Source: Paenibacillus bouchesdurhonensis
Lineage (GTDB): Bacteria; Bacillota; Bacilli; Paenibacillales; Paenibacillaceae
Length of the DNA stretch: 64,000 nt
NCBI RefSeq assembly: GCF_900155685.1
Contig: NZ_LT732547.1
Coordinates: 579,648 to 643,647 of the forward strand
Direction: 5' to 3'
The number at the start of each line of letters is the position of its first letter. The first letter of the stretch is position 1. This document shows positions 1 through 8,212 of this stretch, piece by piece. The notes beneath the pieces are model-generated. The model searched no databases and had not been told where the DNA came from. It saw only the letters and a program-made list of their open reading frames with translations. A program made the position numbers and the translations under genes.

Positions 1-1
1 T

Positions 2-82
2 TTTATACCGAGCTTATATATTTCGAAGGAAGAAATCGACCAAGCCGTGGACATTGTCTCCACCGTGCTGGAGAAGCGTTAG
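2..82 (+). CDS. C-terminal end of a CDS cut by the window start (possible aminotransferase)
   Basis: An open frame enters at base 2 and ends at TAG 80-82. Its last residues include SLYISKEEIDQAVDIV followed by STVLEKR. A helix with an EEID pattern at the very end is common in class III (ornithine/GABA-type) PLP aminotransferases, but about 26 residues are too few to assign a family. The stop overlaps by four bases the stop of the convergent LysR gene on the other strand, which supports a real gene end with no room for a separate terminator. Confidence 0.55.
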   Translation, partial: FIPSLYISKEEIDQAVDIVSTVLEKR

Positions 83-975
83 TCCATACTTTTGCTTTTG
101 ATCGTAGTAATCAATTGCTCCATAAATACCCGGCTGGCCGCGCATAAATATTTATTTTTCCGATAGACGACCCCGATTTGCGTTGTTGGCACCGGGTTCT
201 GAATCGGAATTATTTGAATATGCGGATGGCTTATGTAGTCGAGATAACCTTTCGGCAAAATGGTGACGCCGAGGCCTTGGGCGACCATATTGATAATCGA
301 TTCCATAGTCGTCATTTCCATAATCGGCTGCGGCGTGAATGCAAGGGCCCGGCATTGCTCGTTAATGAGCTGCCGTAGAAAATACGTGCTTGGCAATAAA
401 ACACTTGGCGTCTCTTTAAGAATATCAAGCGTCACAAAAGATTCCTGAGCAAGGGGATGATCCGCAGGCAAGGCTAGAGCAAGATTTTCTTTGTAGAGCG
501 GGATCGTTTCAAGATCATCATGCTCCATCGGCAAATATACGATGCCCAAATCGAGCTCATTTTGCAGCAGCCCGTTGTAGATATCTCCGGTTCGCAGACC
601 GAGCACAGACAGCTCCACATTGGGATAGCTGCGATGGAAGCCAATCACGGTTGGGGGGAGCAAGTAATTGACTACCGTCAGCAGCGCGCCGATTTTTAAT
701 GAACCTCTTTTCAATCCCTGGATTTCACTGATCGCGGCACGTGCCTGGGAGAGCTCATGAAACACATTGTAGCTGTGGTGCAGCAAGGTCTTGCCCGCTT
801 CGGTAATGACGGTTTTCTTGCCGATGCGATCGAACAGGGGCGTGCCGATTTCGTGCTCCAGCAAACGAATTTGCTGACTTAGCGAGGGCTGGGCGATGCC
901 CAGCTTCTCGGCGGCACGGGTAAAATGCAGCTCATGGCATACGGCCATGAAATACTCCAATTGCCTGAGTTCCAT
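79..975 (-). CDS. LysR family transcriptional regulator
   Basis: This 298-residue protein has the normal LysR length. Residues 1-60 form the winged helix-turn-helix (MELRQLEYFMAVCHELHFTR, then RAAEKLGIAQPSLSQQIRLL), and residues 90-295 form the type 2 periplasmic-binding-protein-like effector domain. The start lies behind a good AAGGAGGAAG site read on the minus strand (about 980-990). It is divergent from serC, with about 108 bp between the two starts. By the usual habit of LysR proteins, the shared region suggests it controls itself and serC, although I see no clear T-N11-A site that I would trust. The effector is unknown. Confidence 0.93.
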   Translation of the reverse strand: MELRQLEYFMAVCHELHFTRAAEKLGIAQPSLSQQIRLLEHEIGTPLFDRIGKKTVITEAGKTLLHHSYNVFHELSQARAAISEIQGLKRGSLKIGALLTVVNYLLPPTVIGFHRSYPNVELSVLGLRTGDIYNGLLQNELDLGIVYLPMEHDDLETIPLYKENLALALPADHPLAQESFVTLDILKETPSVLLPSTYFLRQLINEQCRALAFTPQPIMEMTTMESIINMVAQGLGVTILPKGYLDYISHPHIQIIPIQNPVPTTQIGVVYRKNKYLCAASRVFMEQLITTIKSKSMD

Positions 976-1083
976 GAATCTTCCTCCTTGAAAAGCCTGT
1001 TTTCAAAAAAATAATAGGATGTTTCTATCATTGTAAGACAAATCATATGAAATATCTATATATATGATAAAAGGAGAATGGAG

Positions 1084-2169
1084 ATGAACCAAGTCTATAA
1101 CTTTAATGCGGGGCCCGCAGGATTGCCTGGGGAAGTGATGCATCAAGTACAGGAGGAGCTCCTTGACCTACAGGGCACCGGTCTATCTGTCCTGGAAATT
1201 TCGCATAGAAGCAAGGAATATGAACAAATCAACGACGAAACTCAGCAGCTGTTAAAGGAGCTTCTGCACATTCCCACCAGTTATGAAGTGATGTTTATGC
1301 AGGGAGGCGCCAGTACGCAGTTTGCCATGGTGCCAATGAATTTTTTGACCGCAGGACGTGTAGCGAGTTACATTCACAGCGGGACTTGGTCGGGCAAAGC
1401 CATAGCAGAAGCGAGAAAAATGGGCGATACGGCAATTGCGGCAAGCTCGGAGGCGGAGCATTTTACAAAGGTTCCCGATTTGCAGGGAATGATGCTCCAC
1501 CCAGAAACAGCCTATGTTCACCTTACTTCCAATGAAACGATCGCGGGTACCCAATACCGGAACTTTACCGATCCGGGAGAAGTGCCGTTGATTGCAGATA
1601 TGTCCAGCGATATTTTGTCCCGTCCGGTTGATGTATCTAACTTTGCGCTTATCTATGCCGGCGCTCAGAAGAACCTAGGGCCGTCCGGTGTTACCGTTGT
1701 GATCGCTAACCCTGAGCTGCTGAGCAGAATTCCTGCAAATATCCCCGATATTATGAATTATCGAATTCATGCGAACAGTCGCTCGTTGTATAACACGCCG
1801 CCTGTGTTTGCCGTGTACATGGTCAATCTTGTGCTGAAATGGATTCGGAATAACGGTGGAGTAAAAGGCATGGAACGGCGCAATCGGCTCAAAGCCGATT
1901 TACTGTATAGCACTATCGACCATAGCGGCGGATTTTATGACGGACTGGCTCATAAGGACAGTCGTTCTCTGATGAATGCGACGTTTCGTGTGATGAATGA
2001 TGAATTGGAACTGCGATTTCTACAAGAAGCGGAGCAAAACGGCTTTGTGGGGTTGAGGGGACATCGGGATGCCGGGCATCTGCGGGCTTCGATCTATAAT
2101 GCAGTTACGTATGAACAATGTAAAGCTTTGGCGGATTTCATGGTGGATTTTCAACGGCGCTTTGGTTAG
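1084..2169 (+). CDS. serC: phosphoserine aminotransferase
   Basis: SerC is the PLP-dependent enzyme that converts 3-phosphohydroxypyruvate and glutamate to phosphoserine in serine synthesis. The 361-residue protein starts with the family pattern NFNAGPAGLPGEVM, has the GGAS loop near residue 77, and carries the PLP lysine in YAGAQKNLGPSG (K196 from this start). The C-terminus (GLRGHRDAGHLRASIYNA) is typical of the family. I prefer ATG 1084 over ATG 1078 because GGAG at 1073-1076 leaves seven bases before 1084 but only one before 1078. It is divergent from a LysR gene. serA and serB are not nearby, so this copy is isolated from the rest of the pathway. Confidence 0.96.
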   Translation: MNQVYNFNAGPAGLPGEVMHQVQEELLDLQGTGLSVLEISHRSKEYEQINDETQQLLKELLHIPTSYEVMFMQGGASTQFAMVPMNFLTAGRVASYIHSGTWSGKAIAEARKMGDTAIAASSEAEHFTKVPDLQGMMLHPETAYVHLTSNETIAGTQYRNFTDPGEVPLIADMSSDILSRPVDVSNFALIYAGAQKNLGPSGVTVVIANPELLSRIPANIPDIMNYRIHANSRSLYNTPPVFAVYMVNLVLKWIRNNGGVKGMERRNRLKADLLYSTIDHSGGFYDGLAHKDSRSLMNATFRVMNDELELRFLQEAEQNGFVGLRGHRDAGHLRASIYNAVTYEQCKALADFMVDFQRRFG

Positions 2170-2179
2170 AAAATAACCT

Positions 2180-2223
2180 ATAAACTGAAATTTCGGCCCT
2201 TCATCGTCGGAATTTCAGTTTAT
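2180..2223. terminator. hairpin after serC
   Basis: A 13-bp inverted repeat (ATAAACTGAAATT at 2180-2192 against AATTTCAGTTTAT at 2211-2223) lies just downstream of the serC stop. There is no clear T-run on the plus side, so it may act as an mRNA-end hairpin or an inefficient terminator. Confidence 0.55.
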
Positions 2224-2310
2224 GAAGCATAGTCTGGAACCTTGTATGCGCGGCTGATAATTGGTGCAGAACGATAGGTAAAACCAATCATTATGAGTAA
2301 AAACATGCAA

Positions 2311-2339
2311 TTGAACATATGCAAGAAGGCAGGTAATAT
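2311..2339 (+). promoter_or_regulatory. sigma-A promoter of the tRNA gene
   Basis: TTGAAC at 2311-2316 and TAATAT at 2334-2339 are separated by 17 bp. The predicted transcription start near 2346 is about 25 bases before the tRNA, as expected for a single-gene tRNA unit. Confidence 0.6.
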
Positions 2340-2370
2340 CAGGTTACAGCTTTTCCAATATTCCATTTTC

Positions 2371-2441
2371 GGGAGTATAGCCAAATGGTAAGGCGAGGGC
2401 TCGCAAAGCCCTAGGTTCTGGTTCGAATCCAGATACTCCCT
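2371..2441 (+). tRNA. tRNA-Cys-like gene, anticodon GCA, with C33
   Basis: A 71-base cloverleaf folds with a 7-bp acceptor stem (GGGAGTA with TACTCCC), a short D arm (GCC / GGC around AAATGGTAA, as in bacterial tRNA-Cys), a 5-bp anticodon stem (AGGGC / GCCCT), loop TCGCAAA, a 4-base variable loop, a T arm (TCTGG / CCAGA around TTCGAAT) and discriminator T. The loop places anticodon GCA at 34-36, and U73 is the main cysteine identity base. Position 33 is C, where nearly all elongator tRNAs have U. The CCA end is not encoded (TCA follows). It could be a functional minor tRNA, a special-purpose tRNA or a decaying copy. Confidence 0.85.
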
Positions 2442-2586
2442 TCACATGTGTAGGTATGGATTCAAGGATTCAACTGATACGTCCATTTATCGCTACGAAT
2501 CATAGGGATTAACTATTGTTTTTTTGTGAATGATTGAAAGTTTAATTAAATAAGTTTAGATACTTAAAAATATGGAGGAATGAAAG

Positions 2587-3468
2587 ATGGAAACAGGAAC
2601 GATTCGAGTCAAACGTGGGATGGCGGAAATGCAAAAAGGCGGTGTCATCATGGACGTGATGAATGCTGAGCAGGCCAAAATTGCGGAAGCGGCTGGAGCT
2701 ACTGCCGTAATGGCACTAGAAAGAGTGCCGGCGGATATCCGTGCGGCGGGCGGAGTTGCACGGATGGCCGATCCGGTTGTTGTAGAGCAGGTAATGAAGG
2801 CTGTATCGATCCCGGTGATGGCGAAAGCGAGAATCGGTCACTATGTAGAAGCCCGAGTGCTTGAAGCCCTGGGCGTGGACTATATCGACGAAAGTGAAGT
2901 GTTAACGCCCGCCGATGATATTTTCCATATCGACAAAAATGAGTTTACGATCCCATTTGTTTGCGGGGCCAGGGATTTAGGAGAGGCCTTGCGTCGCATC
3001 GGAGAGGGGGCATCGATGATTCGTACCAAAGGGGAGCCGGGAACGGGGAATATTGTCGAGGCTGTACGCCACATGCGCATGATGCTCGGGCAAATACGTA
3101 AAGTGCAGGGAATGAGCAAGGATGAACTCATGGTGGAGGCTAAGCAGCTCGGCGCGCCTTACGAATTATTGCTGCAGGTTAAGGAAACGGGGGGATTACC
3201 GGTCGTTAACTTTGCCGCTGGAGGGGTGGCTACTCCCGCTGATGCAGCTTTAATGATGATATTGGGAGCTGACGGGGTGTTTGTTGGGTCGGGTATTTTT
3301 AAATCGGAGCAGCCGGAGAAATTTGCCCGGGCTATTGTGGAGGCAACGACGCATTATACCGACTTTAAGCGGATTGCAGAAATATCCAAAAATCTGGGCA
3401 CCCCAATGAAAGGGATAGAAATCTCAAAGCTAGAGGCAGGAGACCATATGCAGGAACGTGGTATATAA
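2587..3468 (+). CDS. pdxS: pyridoxal 5'-phosphate synthase subunit PdxS
   Basis: PdxS (Pdx1) builds PLP from ribose 5-phosphate, glyceraldehyde 3-phosphate and ammonia; the ammonia normally comes from the glutaminase PdxT. The 293-residue protein has the full family length, with D23 in [14 protein letters not shown]80 in MAKARIGH and K148 in [11 protein letters not shown]. These match the catalytic Asp24, Lys81 and Lys149 of the B. subtilis enzyme with a one-residue offset. ATG 2587 follows TGGAGG with normal spacing. In Bacillus pdxT directly follows pdxS, but here the next gene, 54 bases on, encodes a MOSC protein. This copy therefore either relies on a PdxT encoded elsewhere or is a second paralog. 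Confidence 0.96.
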   Translation: METGTIRVKRGMAEMQKGGVIMDVMNAEQAKIAEAAGATAVMALERVPADIRAAGGVARMADPVVVEQVMKAVSIPVMAKARIGHYVEARVLEALGVDYIDESEVLTPADDIFHIDKNEFTIPFVCGARDLGEALRRIGEGASMIRTKGEPGTGNIVEAVRHMRMMLGQIRKVQGMSKDELMVEAKQLGAPYELLLQVKETGGLPVVNFAAGGVATPADAALMMILGADGVFVGSGIFKSEQPEKFARAIVEATTHYTDFKRIAEISKNLGTPMKGIEISKLEAGDHMQERGI

Positions 3469-3522
3469 TAGGAGAGAGGCAGTTGATTCTTGAATTCAAG
3501 TCGGAAACGGAAGTGATCCCTA

Positions 3523-4212
3523 ATGGGACAGGGTGAAATTATATCCATCAATGTAGGCAAGCCCGTGCAGGTGCAGTTTAATAATAAGGAAGTATCTACA
3601 GGCATATTCAAGACGCCCAGCGATGAACCGCTGTTCTTGTCCTGGTTGAACTTCGATGGGGACGGTCAAGCCGACCTTGTTCACCACGGAGGAAGGGAGA
3701 AGGCCGTCTGTGTGTATCCTTATGAACACTATCCCTATTGGGAGAGGGAATTGGATCAGGCGTTGGGATACAGCGCTTTTGGAGAAAATTTAACGACGCG
3801 GGGTCTGCTGGAGACGGAGGTTTGCATCGGCGATATTTTTCAGCTGGGGGAAGCGATCGTCCAGGTAAGTCAGCCAAGACAGCCTTGTTTCAAACTATCC
3901 GTAAAGTACGGTGCGCCTGACATGCCGTTAAAAGTTCAAAAAACCGGCTACACCGGCTTTTATTTTCGGGTGCTTCAAGAAGGGCTCGTATCCAAATCCG
4001 CTGGTTTGATTAGAACCCACCGCCATCCGCTGGGAATTACGGTTTCCTATGCCAATCGCATTATGCATGAGGAGAAGGATAACCTCGACGGGGTCAGAAA
4101 GATCCTTGAGGTGGAGGAATTATCGGAAAACTGGCGAAAAACCTTTTTGAAGCGTCTAGCAGGAACTGCGACAGATACCAAGGAAAGATTAACCGGCCAA
4201 AAGGGAGAGTAG
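3523..4212 (+). CDS. MOSC domain protein, YiiM-like
   Basis: The 229-residue protein is a MOSC-domain (molybdenum cofactor sulfurase C-terminal) protein of the YiiM type. Seen in the sequence are the N-terminal SINVGKPV strand, the DGQADLVHHGGREKAVCVYP block, GYSAFGENLTT, and the conserved cysteine C122 in QPRQPCFKL. YiiM proteins reduce N-hydroxylated compounds and use a molybdenum cofactor bound through this cysteine; the substrate here is unknown. It follows pdxS at 54 bases in the same direction and may be co-transcribed. A terminator-like hairpin lies about 100 bases after its stop. Confidence 0.9.
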   Translation: MGQGEIISINVGKPVQVQFNNKEVSTGIFKTPSDEPLFLSWLNFDGDGQADLVHHGGREKAVCVYPYEHYPYWERELDQALGYSAFGENLTTRGLLETEVCIGDIFQLGEAIVQVSQPRQPCFKLSVKYGAPDMPLKVQKTGYTGFYFRVLQEGLVSKSAGLIRTHRHPLGITVSYANRIMHEEKDNLDGVRKILEVEELSENWRKTFLKRLAGTATDTKERLTGQKGE

Positions 4213-4309
4213 CTTCTAGCCCCGCCCGATTCTTTATTGCTACCAAGACTACCGTAATAGGATGAACGGATGTATAATCATTGCAAGAAGCTCGCATGAC
4301 AAGCGTCTC

Positions 4310-4347
4310 AGCCTAAGATAAGAGCGATCTTAAGGCTGGGGCGTTTT
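4310..4347 (+). terminator. rho-independent terminator after the pdxS-MOSC pair
   Basis: AGCCTAAGAT (4310-4319) pairs with ATCTTAAGGCT (4327-4337) with one bulged base, followed by a GGGGC segment and TTTTT at 4343-4347. The rest of the 315-base gap 4213-4527 shows no other feature that I can support. Confidence 0.6.
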
Positions 4348-4527
4348 TGCGATGATGAGGATAATTAATTCGAGCTTCATGGAGATGACCATGCCGGCAA
4401 TATATTGATTGCAGATCAGGACAGTAGCCGGAAATCGATTGGAACGGCTGGAAATCCATGGCGAGGCATCTCTAGATCTCATCCTCGCTAGTGTTGAAGA
4501 TAATTCCGTAAAATGGAGGATCATGCT

Positions 4528-4911
4528 ATGGCTAACCCTATACATCATCGTGTGGATACTATTTTCATTCATGTAAGCAATTTAAAGAAGGCAGTTCATT
4601 GGTACAGCAAGCTTCTGGGCATTGAAGTTCAGAGTGGGGATTTCCCTGGCCCAATTTATTCGCTGCCCATGGGAGAGGGGCGTCCGAGCTTAACCCTAGA
4701 CAATCATTGTTTCGATGGGGATTACCAATTTGTGCCATCCAATCAGCCTTTATTTAATTTAAGCTGCGAGAATATTCATGAAGCCTATCAGCATGTACAG
4801 AACTTAGGCGTAGAAATCGTAACCGAAATTCAAACCTTCCCCGACCTGGCGGAGTTTTCATTCAAAGACCCTGATGGAAATATAATCATGGTTTGTACTT
4901 GTTTTAGCTGA
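4528..4911 (+). CDS. VOC (glyoxalase/bleomycin resistance) family protein
   Basis: This is a small 127-residue vicinal-oxygen-chelate domain protein. The pattern DTIFIHVSNLKKAVHWYSKL at the start and FKDPDGNIIMVC at the end are the usual ends of the beta-alpha-beta-beta-beta pairs. ATG 4528 is preferred over the in-frame ATG 4513 because GGAGG at 4515-4519 lies inside the longer version and is eight bases from 4528. The substrate cannot be told. It is followed 18 bases later by a 5'-nucleotidase gene in the same direction. Confidence 0.88.
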   Translation: MANPIHHRVDTIFIHVSNLKKAVHWYSKLLGIEVQSGDFPGPIYSLPMGEGRPSLTLDNHCFDGDYQFVPSNQPLFNLSCENIHEAYQHVQNLGVEIVTEIQTFPDLAEFSFKDPDGNIIMVCTCFS

Positions 4912-4929
4912 GGAGGCCAGAAAAGAATC

Positions 4930-5901
4930 ATGCCCTATAATATTGAAGACAAATTTGTAATTGCAGTCGCTTCTAGTGCTCTATTTGATTTAAGCGAGTC
5001 GGATCGCGTATTTCAGGAGAACGGAGAAGATGCCTATAGAAAATATCAGCGGGAAAATGAGCATATCGTACTCGAGACCGGTGTTGCCTATCCTTTAATT
5101 AAAAGGCTGCTCAGTATAAATACGGAGGAACCGGAGGATCAGCCGGTAGAGGTCGTTTTGCTGTCCCGTAATGATCCAGATACAGGGCTTCGCGTTTTTA
5201 AATCCATAGAGCATTACCAGCTTCCGATCAGTCGAGCCGTGTTTATTGCAGGAAGCAATCCTTTTGAATACATGGAAGCCTTCAATGCATCGATTTTCTT
5301 GTCGGGGAATCCTGAGGATGTTAAAGAGGCCGTCGAACAGGGCTTTCCGGCAGGTTGTATTTATCCGACAGATTACATAGATGATGACGAGGATCAGGAG
5401 CTTAGAATCGCTTTTGATTTTGATGGCATTATCGCGGACGATTCGGCAGAATCCGTCTTCCAGCAAGGCGGGGAACTGGCGTTATTTCATGATCATGAAA
5501 GGTCGAAAGCGGGAGAGTCGCTTCCGCCGGGGCCGTTGTTGAAATTTTTTAAAGAGATATCCAAATTACAAAAAAGAATTTTAGAGAAGTATCCAACAAA
5601 CGACAAAGACAAGCCTCGAATAAGAATTGCTATCGCCACGGCTCGGAATGCCCCTGCACACGAGAGAGTGATAACGACTCTAAGGAATTTAGATATTAGG
5701 GTAGATGAGGCTTTCTTTTTAGGTGGAATTGATAAAGGCAGAGTTCTGCGAATATTCAAGCCGCATATATTCTTCGATGATCAGGTGGGACACATCGAAG
5801 GTGTCGCTAGAATTGTTCCCTCTGTTCATGTTCCGTTTGGAATAACAAATGTAATAAGAGACAGGAGTGCTTCGGAGAAAAATCCGCCTCCCTTGGAATA
5901 G
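4930..5901 (+). CDS. 5'-nucleotidase (cytosolic NT5C1-like family)
   Basis: The 323-residue protein resembles the bacterial 5'-nucleotidase family (PF06189) related to cytosolic 5'-nucleotidase I. It shows the HAD nucleophile motif at residues 161-169 (AFDFDGIIADD, with D163 and D165), the downstream RIAIATARNAPAHERVI block and the late acidic motif HIFFDDQVGHIEG. It would release the phosphate from nucleoside monophosphates in the cytoplasm. It begins 18 bases after the VOC gene behind GAGGAGG, so the two are probably one transcript. No terminator is obvious after the stop. Confidence 0.88.
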   Translation: MPYNIEDKFVIAVASSALFDLSESDRVFQENGEDAYRKYQRENEHIVLETGVAYPLIKRLLSINTEEPEDQPVEVVLLSRNDPDTGLRVFKSIEHYQLPISRAVFIAGSNPFEYMEAFNASIFLSGNPEDVKEAVEQGFPAGCIYPTDYIDDDEDQELRIAFDFDGIIADDSAESVFQQGGELALFHDHERSKAGESLPPGPLLKFFKEISKLQKRILEKYPTNDKDKPRIRIAIATARNAPAHERVITTLRNLDIRVDEAFFLGGIDKGRVLRIFKPHIFFDDQVGHIEGVARIVPSVHVPFGITNVIRDRSASEKNPPPLE

Positions 5902-6029
5902 CATCTGTTCCTGTTAAATATGGGGCTGGAGAGGGAGAGGACTGAACCATGAGAAGAGGAAAAGTAAATGTAATCATCGCTATCGCTGTCAGTAAACGAT
6001 ATTTAAATGCTGTTGGCATCTTCTGAACG

Positions 6030-6080
6030 GGTACCTATAAACTAGACACTTTGAAAAAGGGTGTTTAGGCTGTGGGTACC
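6030..6080. repeat. imperfect 20-bp inverted repeat, possible insertion-sequence end remnant
   Basis: The left arm 6030-6049 (GGTACCTATAAACTAGACAC) and the reverse complement of the right arm 6061-6080 agree at 15 of 20 positions, with 11 bases between the arms and TTTT after. It may be a weak terminator. The arm also resembles, from memory only, IS3-family element termini, but no transposase is present. Confidence 0.4.
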
Positions 6081-6281
6081 TTTTGTTATTGGAGGAACAA
6101 CCCATAATCTAATGATTGTACGAAGCACGTTGAATTAGGAGTCATTAGCGAACAAAAGATTATGGAGGTTCAGGAGTTTCAATTGGGCATCCATTCTGCC
6201 TTCCAACGCTTTGCTGCTGGATGTATAATCATGTTTATATCGTATTAGCTTTTGAACCTTAAATTAGTTAATTAGACATCA

Positions 6282-6327
6282 AACGACCTGGCCCTATGAG
6301 AAGTGTTGATCTAGGAACAGGTCGTTA
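6282..6327. repeat. inverted repeat ahead of the kinase-like gene
   Basis: AACGACCTG at 6282-6290 and CAGGTCGTT at 6319-6327 form a perfect 9-bp stem with a 28-base loop, ending eight bases before the AGGAGG of the next gene. It could be a terminator of upstream transcription or a leader structure affecting the gene at 6344. Confidence 0.45.
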
Positions 6328-6343
6328 TTTATAGGAGGAAGCC

Positions 6344-7204
6344 ATGGCGGTAACCGTTCAGCTCCAAAACCGAGCTTTCGAATTGCAAACCTTTCATGAC
6401 TTTGCATGGCTGGATAGCATGGGAGAGATAATTGCGGTATTTGATCAGCAGGATTCCGGTAATATTTCATTTGGAATCAAGCAAGAGGATGGTCAGAAAA
6501 TTTTTGTGAAATACGCAGGCGCCGAAACCGTGAATTACCAAGGGGATGTGAAGGAAGCCATTTTTCGACTCCAGCAAGCTATGACCGTGTATGATGATTT
6601 AATGCATCCAAGCCTAGTGAAACTAGTGACCCATTTTGCAACGAAAGACGGATATGCTGCAGTTTTTGAATGGTTCGACGGGGAGGATCTACATCCGCAT
6701 TGGTCTTTCCCGCCGCCTGCGAAGTATACAGACCCTGCTTCACCGTATTACCGATATAGGCAGCTTTCCGTAGGACAGCGGCTCTCCTCTTTGGATGAGA
6801 TTTTTGCGTTTCATGCTGCTGTTGAGCAGAGGGGCTATGTGGCTGTAGATTTTTACGATGGGAGCATCATGTATGATTTTAAATTAAGATCGACTCGAAT
6901 TTGCGACATTGATTTATATCGGAAGGGCTCTTTTATCAATACCATGGGCAGGATGTGGGGATCTTCCAGATTCATGTCCCCGGAGGAGTTTGAAAAAGGC
7001 GCCGTAATCGATGGAATAACCAATGTGTTTCATATGGGAGCCGCGGCTTTTACGCTGCTCGGCGGAGAGCTCGACCGTTCATTGGCAAAATGGGAGGCTG
7101 GCCCAGAGCTGTATGAGGTGGCCTTGAAGGCTGTTGGACCGGAGCGGCAGCGCCGATATTCGTCCGTTGCGGAGTTTAATATGGCATGGAAGCAAAGGAG
7201 ATAG
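6344..7204 (+). CDS. divergent protein kinase-like protein
   Basis: The 286-residue cytoplasmic protein has the layout of a small Ser/Thr kinase domain: a lysine strand (KIFVKYAGAE), a hinge (AAVFEWFDGEDL), a catalytic-loop-like segment YVAVDFYDGSIM in place of HRDLKPEN, CDIDLY in place of DFG, and SSRFMSPEEFEKGA as the APE region, followed by a helical C-lobe. The magnesium-binding aspartates seem retained, but the HRD histidine/arginine and the glycine of DFG are not. It starts at ATG 6344 behind AGGAGG. Its target is unknown, and no phosphatase or sensory domain is fused. I cannot tell an active kinase from a phosphotransferase-like relative. Confidence 0.7.
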   Translation: MAVTVQLQNRAFELQTFHDFAWLDSMGEIIAVFDQQDSGNISFGIKQEDGQKIFVKYAGAETVNYQGDVKEAIFRLQQAMTVYDDLMHPSLVKLVTHFATKDGYAAVFEWFDGEDLHPHWSFPPPAKYTDPASPYYRYRQLSVGQRLSSLDEIFAFHAAVEQRGYVAVDFYDGSIMYDFKLRSTRICDIDLYRKGSFINTMGRMWGSSRFMSPEEFEKGAVIDGITNVFHMGAAAFTLLGGELDRSLAKWEAGPELYEVALKAVGPERQRRYSSVAEFNMAWKQRR

Positions 7205-7340
7205 AAGCTTATGAAGATACGCCCTCGCTGATACGGCAAAGTGATATTTGTCGGTCTGCGGGGTTCCTTTTTCTGGTTAAATAGACGGTGGAGCAACTGG
7301 ATTGGCATCTTGCGGAAATTTTTATCGTATAAAATGCAGG

Positions 7341-7459
7341 GGCTGACGCCGGATGCATCGTCTATTTATTGAGATATAAGAATTTATAAGCTTCACCCTT
7401 ATACAAGACTTATATTTCTATGCGAAACGTAGTTGTGCCGTTCATGGGCGGCGTCAGCC
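7341..7459. repeat. separated 11-bp inverted repeat upstream of the ABC exporter
   Basis: GGCTGACGCCG at 7341-7351 and CGGCGTCAGCC at 7449-7459 are perfect reverse complements 97 bases apart, both in the leader of the exporter operon. This suits a pair of half-sites for a dimeric regulator or a long-range RNA helix. No regulator gene is adjacent. Confidence 0.4.
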
Positions 7460-7498
7460 GTTTACGCTTGAGAGATTCATATAAAAGGAGTGGAGAAC

Positions 7499-8212
7499 TT
7501 GCTTCGTGTAGAGGGCTTGTCCCATGCTTTCAAAAATGGCGGCGAGACCACGCTTGTTCTGCAGAACATCAATTTTCACGTCCGCAAGGGCGAGATGATT
7601 GCGCTGCTGGGCAGCTCGGGCTCAGGAAAGTCGACCCTGCTCAATCTGATGGCGGGGCTGATGAAGCCGACCGAAGGCGAAATTTATATCGCCGATCATA
7701 ACATTGTGAAGATGAACGAGAACAAGCTGGCCGAGTTCCGCCGCGAGCATATCGGTTTTATATTTCAAGCTTATGAGCTGCTGCCGAACTTGACAGTGCG
7801 TGAAAATATCGAGATGCCGCTTGTCTTTCAATCTACCCGCCCCTCCGTCCGCAAGCAAAAAGCGCTGCAACTGCTCGAGCAGGTCGGCATTCCGGACAAG
7901 GCCGAACTGTTCCCGTCCCAGCTGTCGGGCGGACAGCAGCAGCGGGTCAGCATTGCCCGGTCGCTGATTACTGAGCCTTCGGTCATCTTCGCTGACGAGC
8001 CGACCGGGAATCTGGATACGAAGACGGAGGAAGAAATTTTGGCGATCCTTAAGCAGCTCAACCAGACGATGAACACCACCTTTATTATTGTCACGCATGA
8101 GCGTGAGGTGGCGCAACAAACGCAGAAGATTATTACGCTGCGGGACGGACAGCTCCAGACATCACAGCCGGTTGTAGATCAGCAAGCGGAAGCAGAGGAG
8201 GTACAAGCTTGA
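7499..8212 (+). CDS. ABC transporter ATP-binding protein (MacB/LolD type)
   Basis: The 237-residue ATPase has Walker [10 protein letters not shown] (residues 38-46), Q-loop [13 protein letters not shown], signature LSGGQQQR (from residue 142), Walker [13 protein letters not shown] and the switch histidine in [14 protein letters not shown] 7499 is the likely start because AAAGGAG at 7484-7490 leaves eight bases before it; the in-frame GTG 7490 overlaps that site. It is the first gene of a three-gene exporter unit, and its stop overlaps the start of the permease. Such mechanotransmission-type exporters handle antimicrobial peptides, lipoproteins or other hydrophobic cargo; the cargo here is unknown. 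Confidence 0.93.
   Translation: MLRVEGLSHAFKNGGETTLVLQNINFHVRKGEMIALLGSSGSGKSTLLNLMAGLMKPTEGEIYIADHNIVKMNENKLAEFRREHIGFIFQAYELLPNLTVRENIEMPLVFQSTRPSVRKQKALQLLEQVGIPDKAELFPSQLSGGQQQRVSIARSLITEPSVIFADEPTGNLDTKTEEEILAILKQLNQTMNTTFIIVTHEREVAQQTQKIITLRDGQLQTSQPVVDQQAEAEEVQA

Larger units (their letters stand above)
5902..6343. other. 442-base gene-free stretch with two inverted repeats
   Basis: I see no convincing gene here. The stretch contains an imperfect palindrome at 6030-6080 and a 9-bp inverted repeat at 6282-6327 just upstream of the next start, both listed separately. A GGAGG at 6091-6095 is not followed by a usable start codon. Confidence 0.5.

Noticed and set aside
5807..6019. 70-codon minus-strand frame over the end of the 5'-nucleotidase
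   Set aside because: Half of it is antisense to the nucleotidase gene, and its hydrophobic start has no ribosome site.
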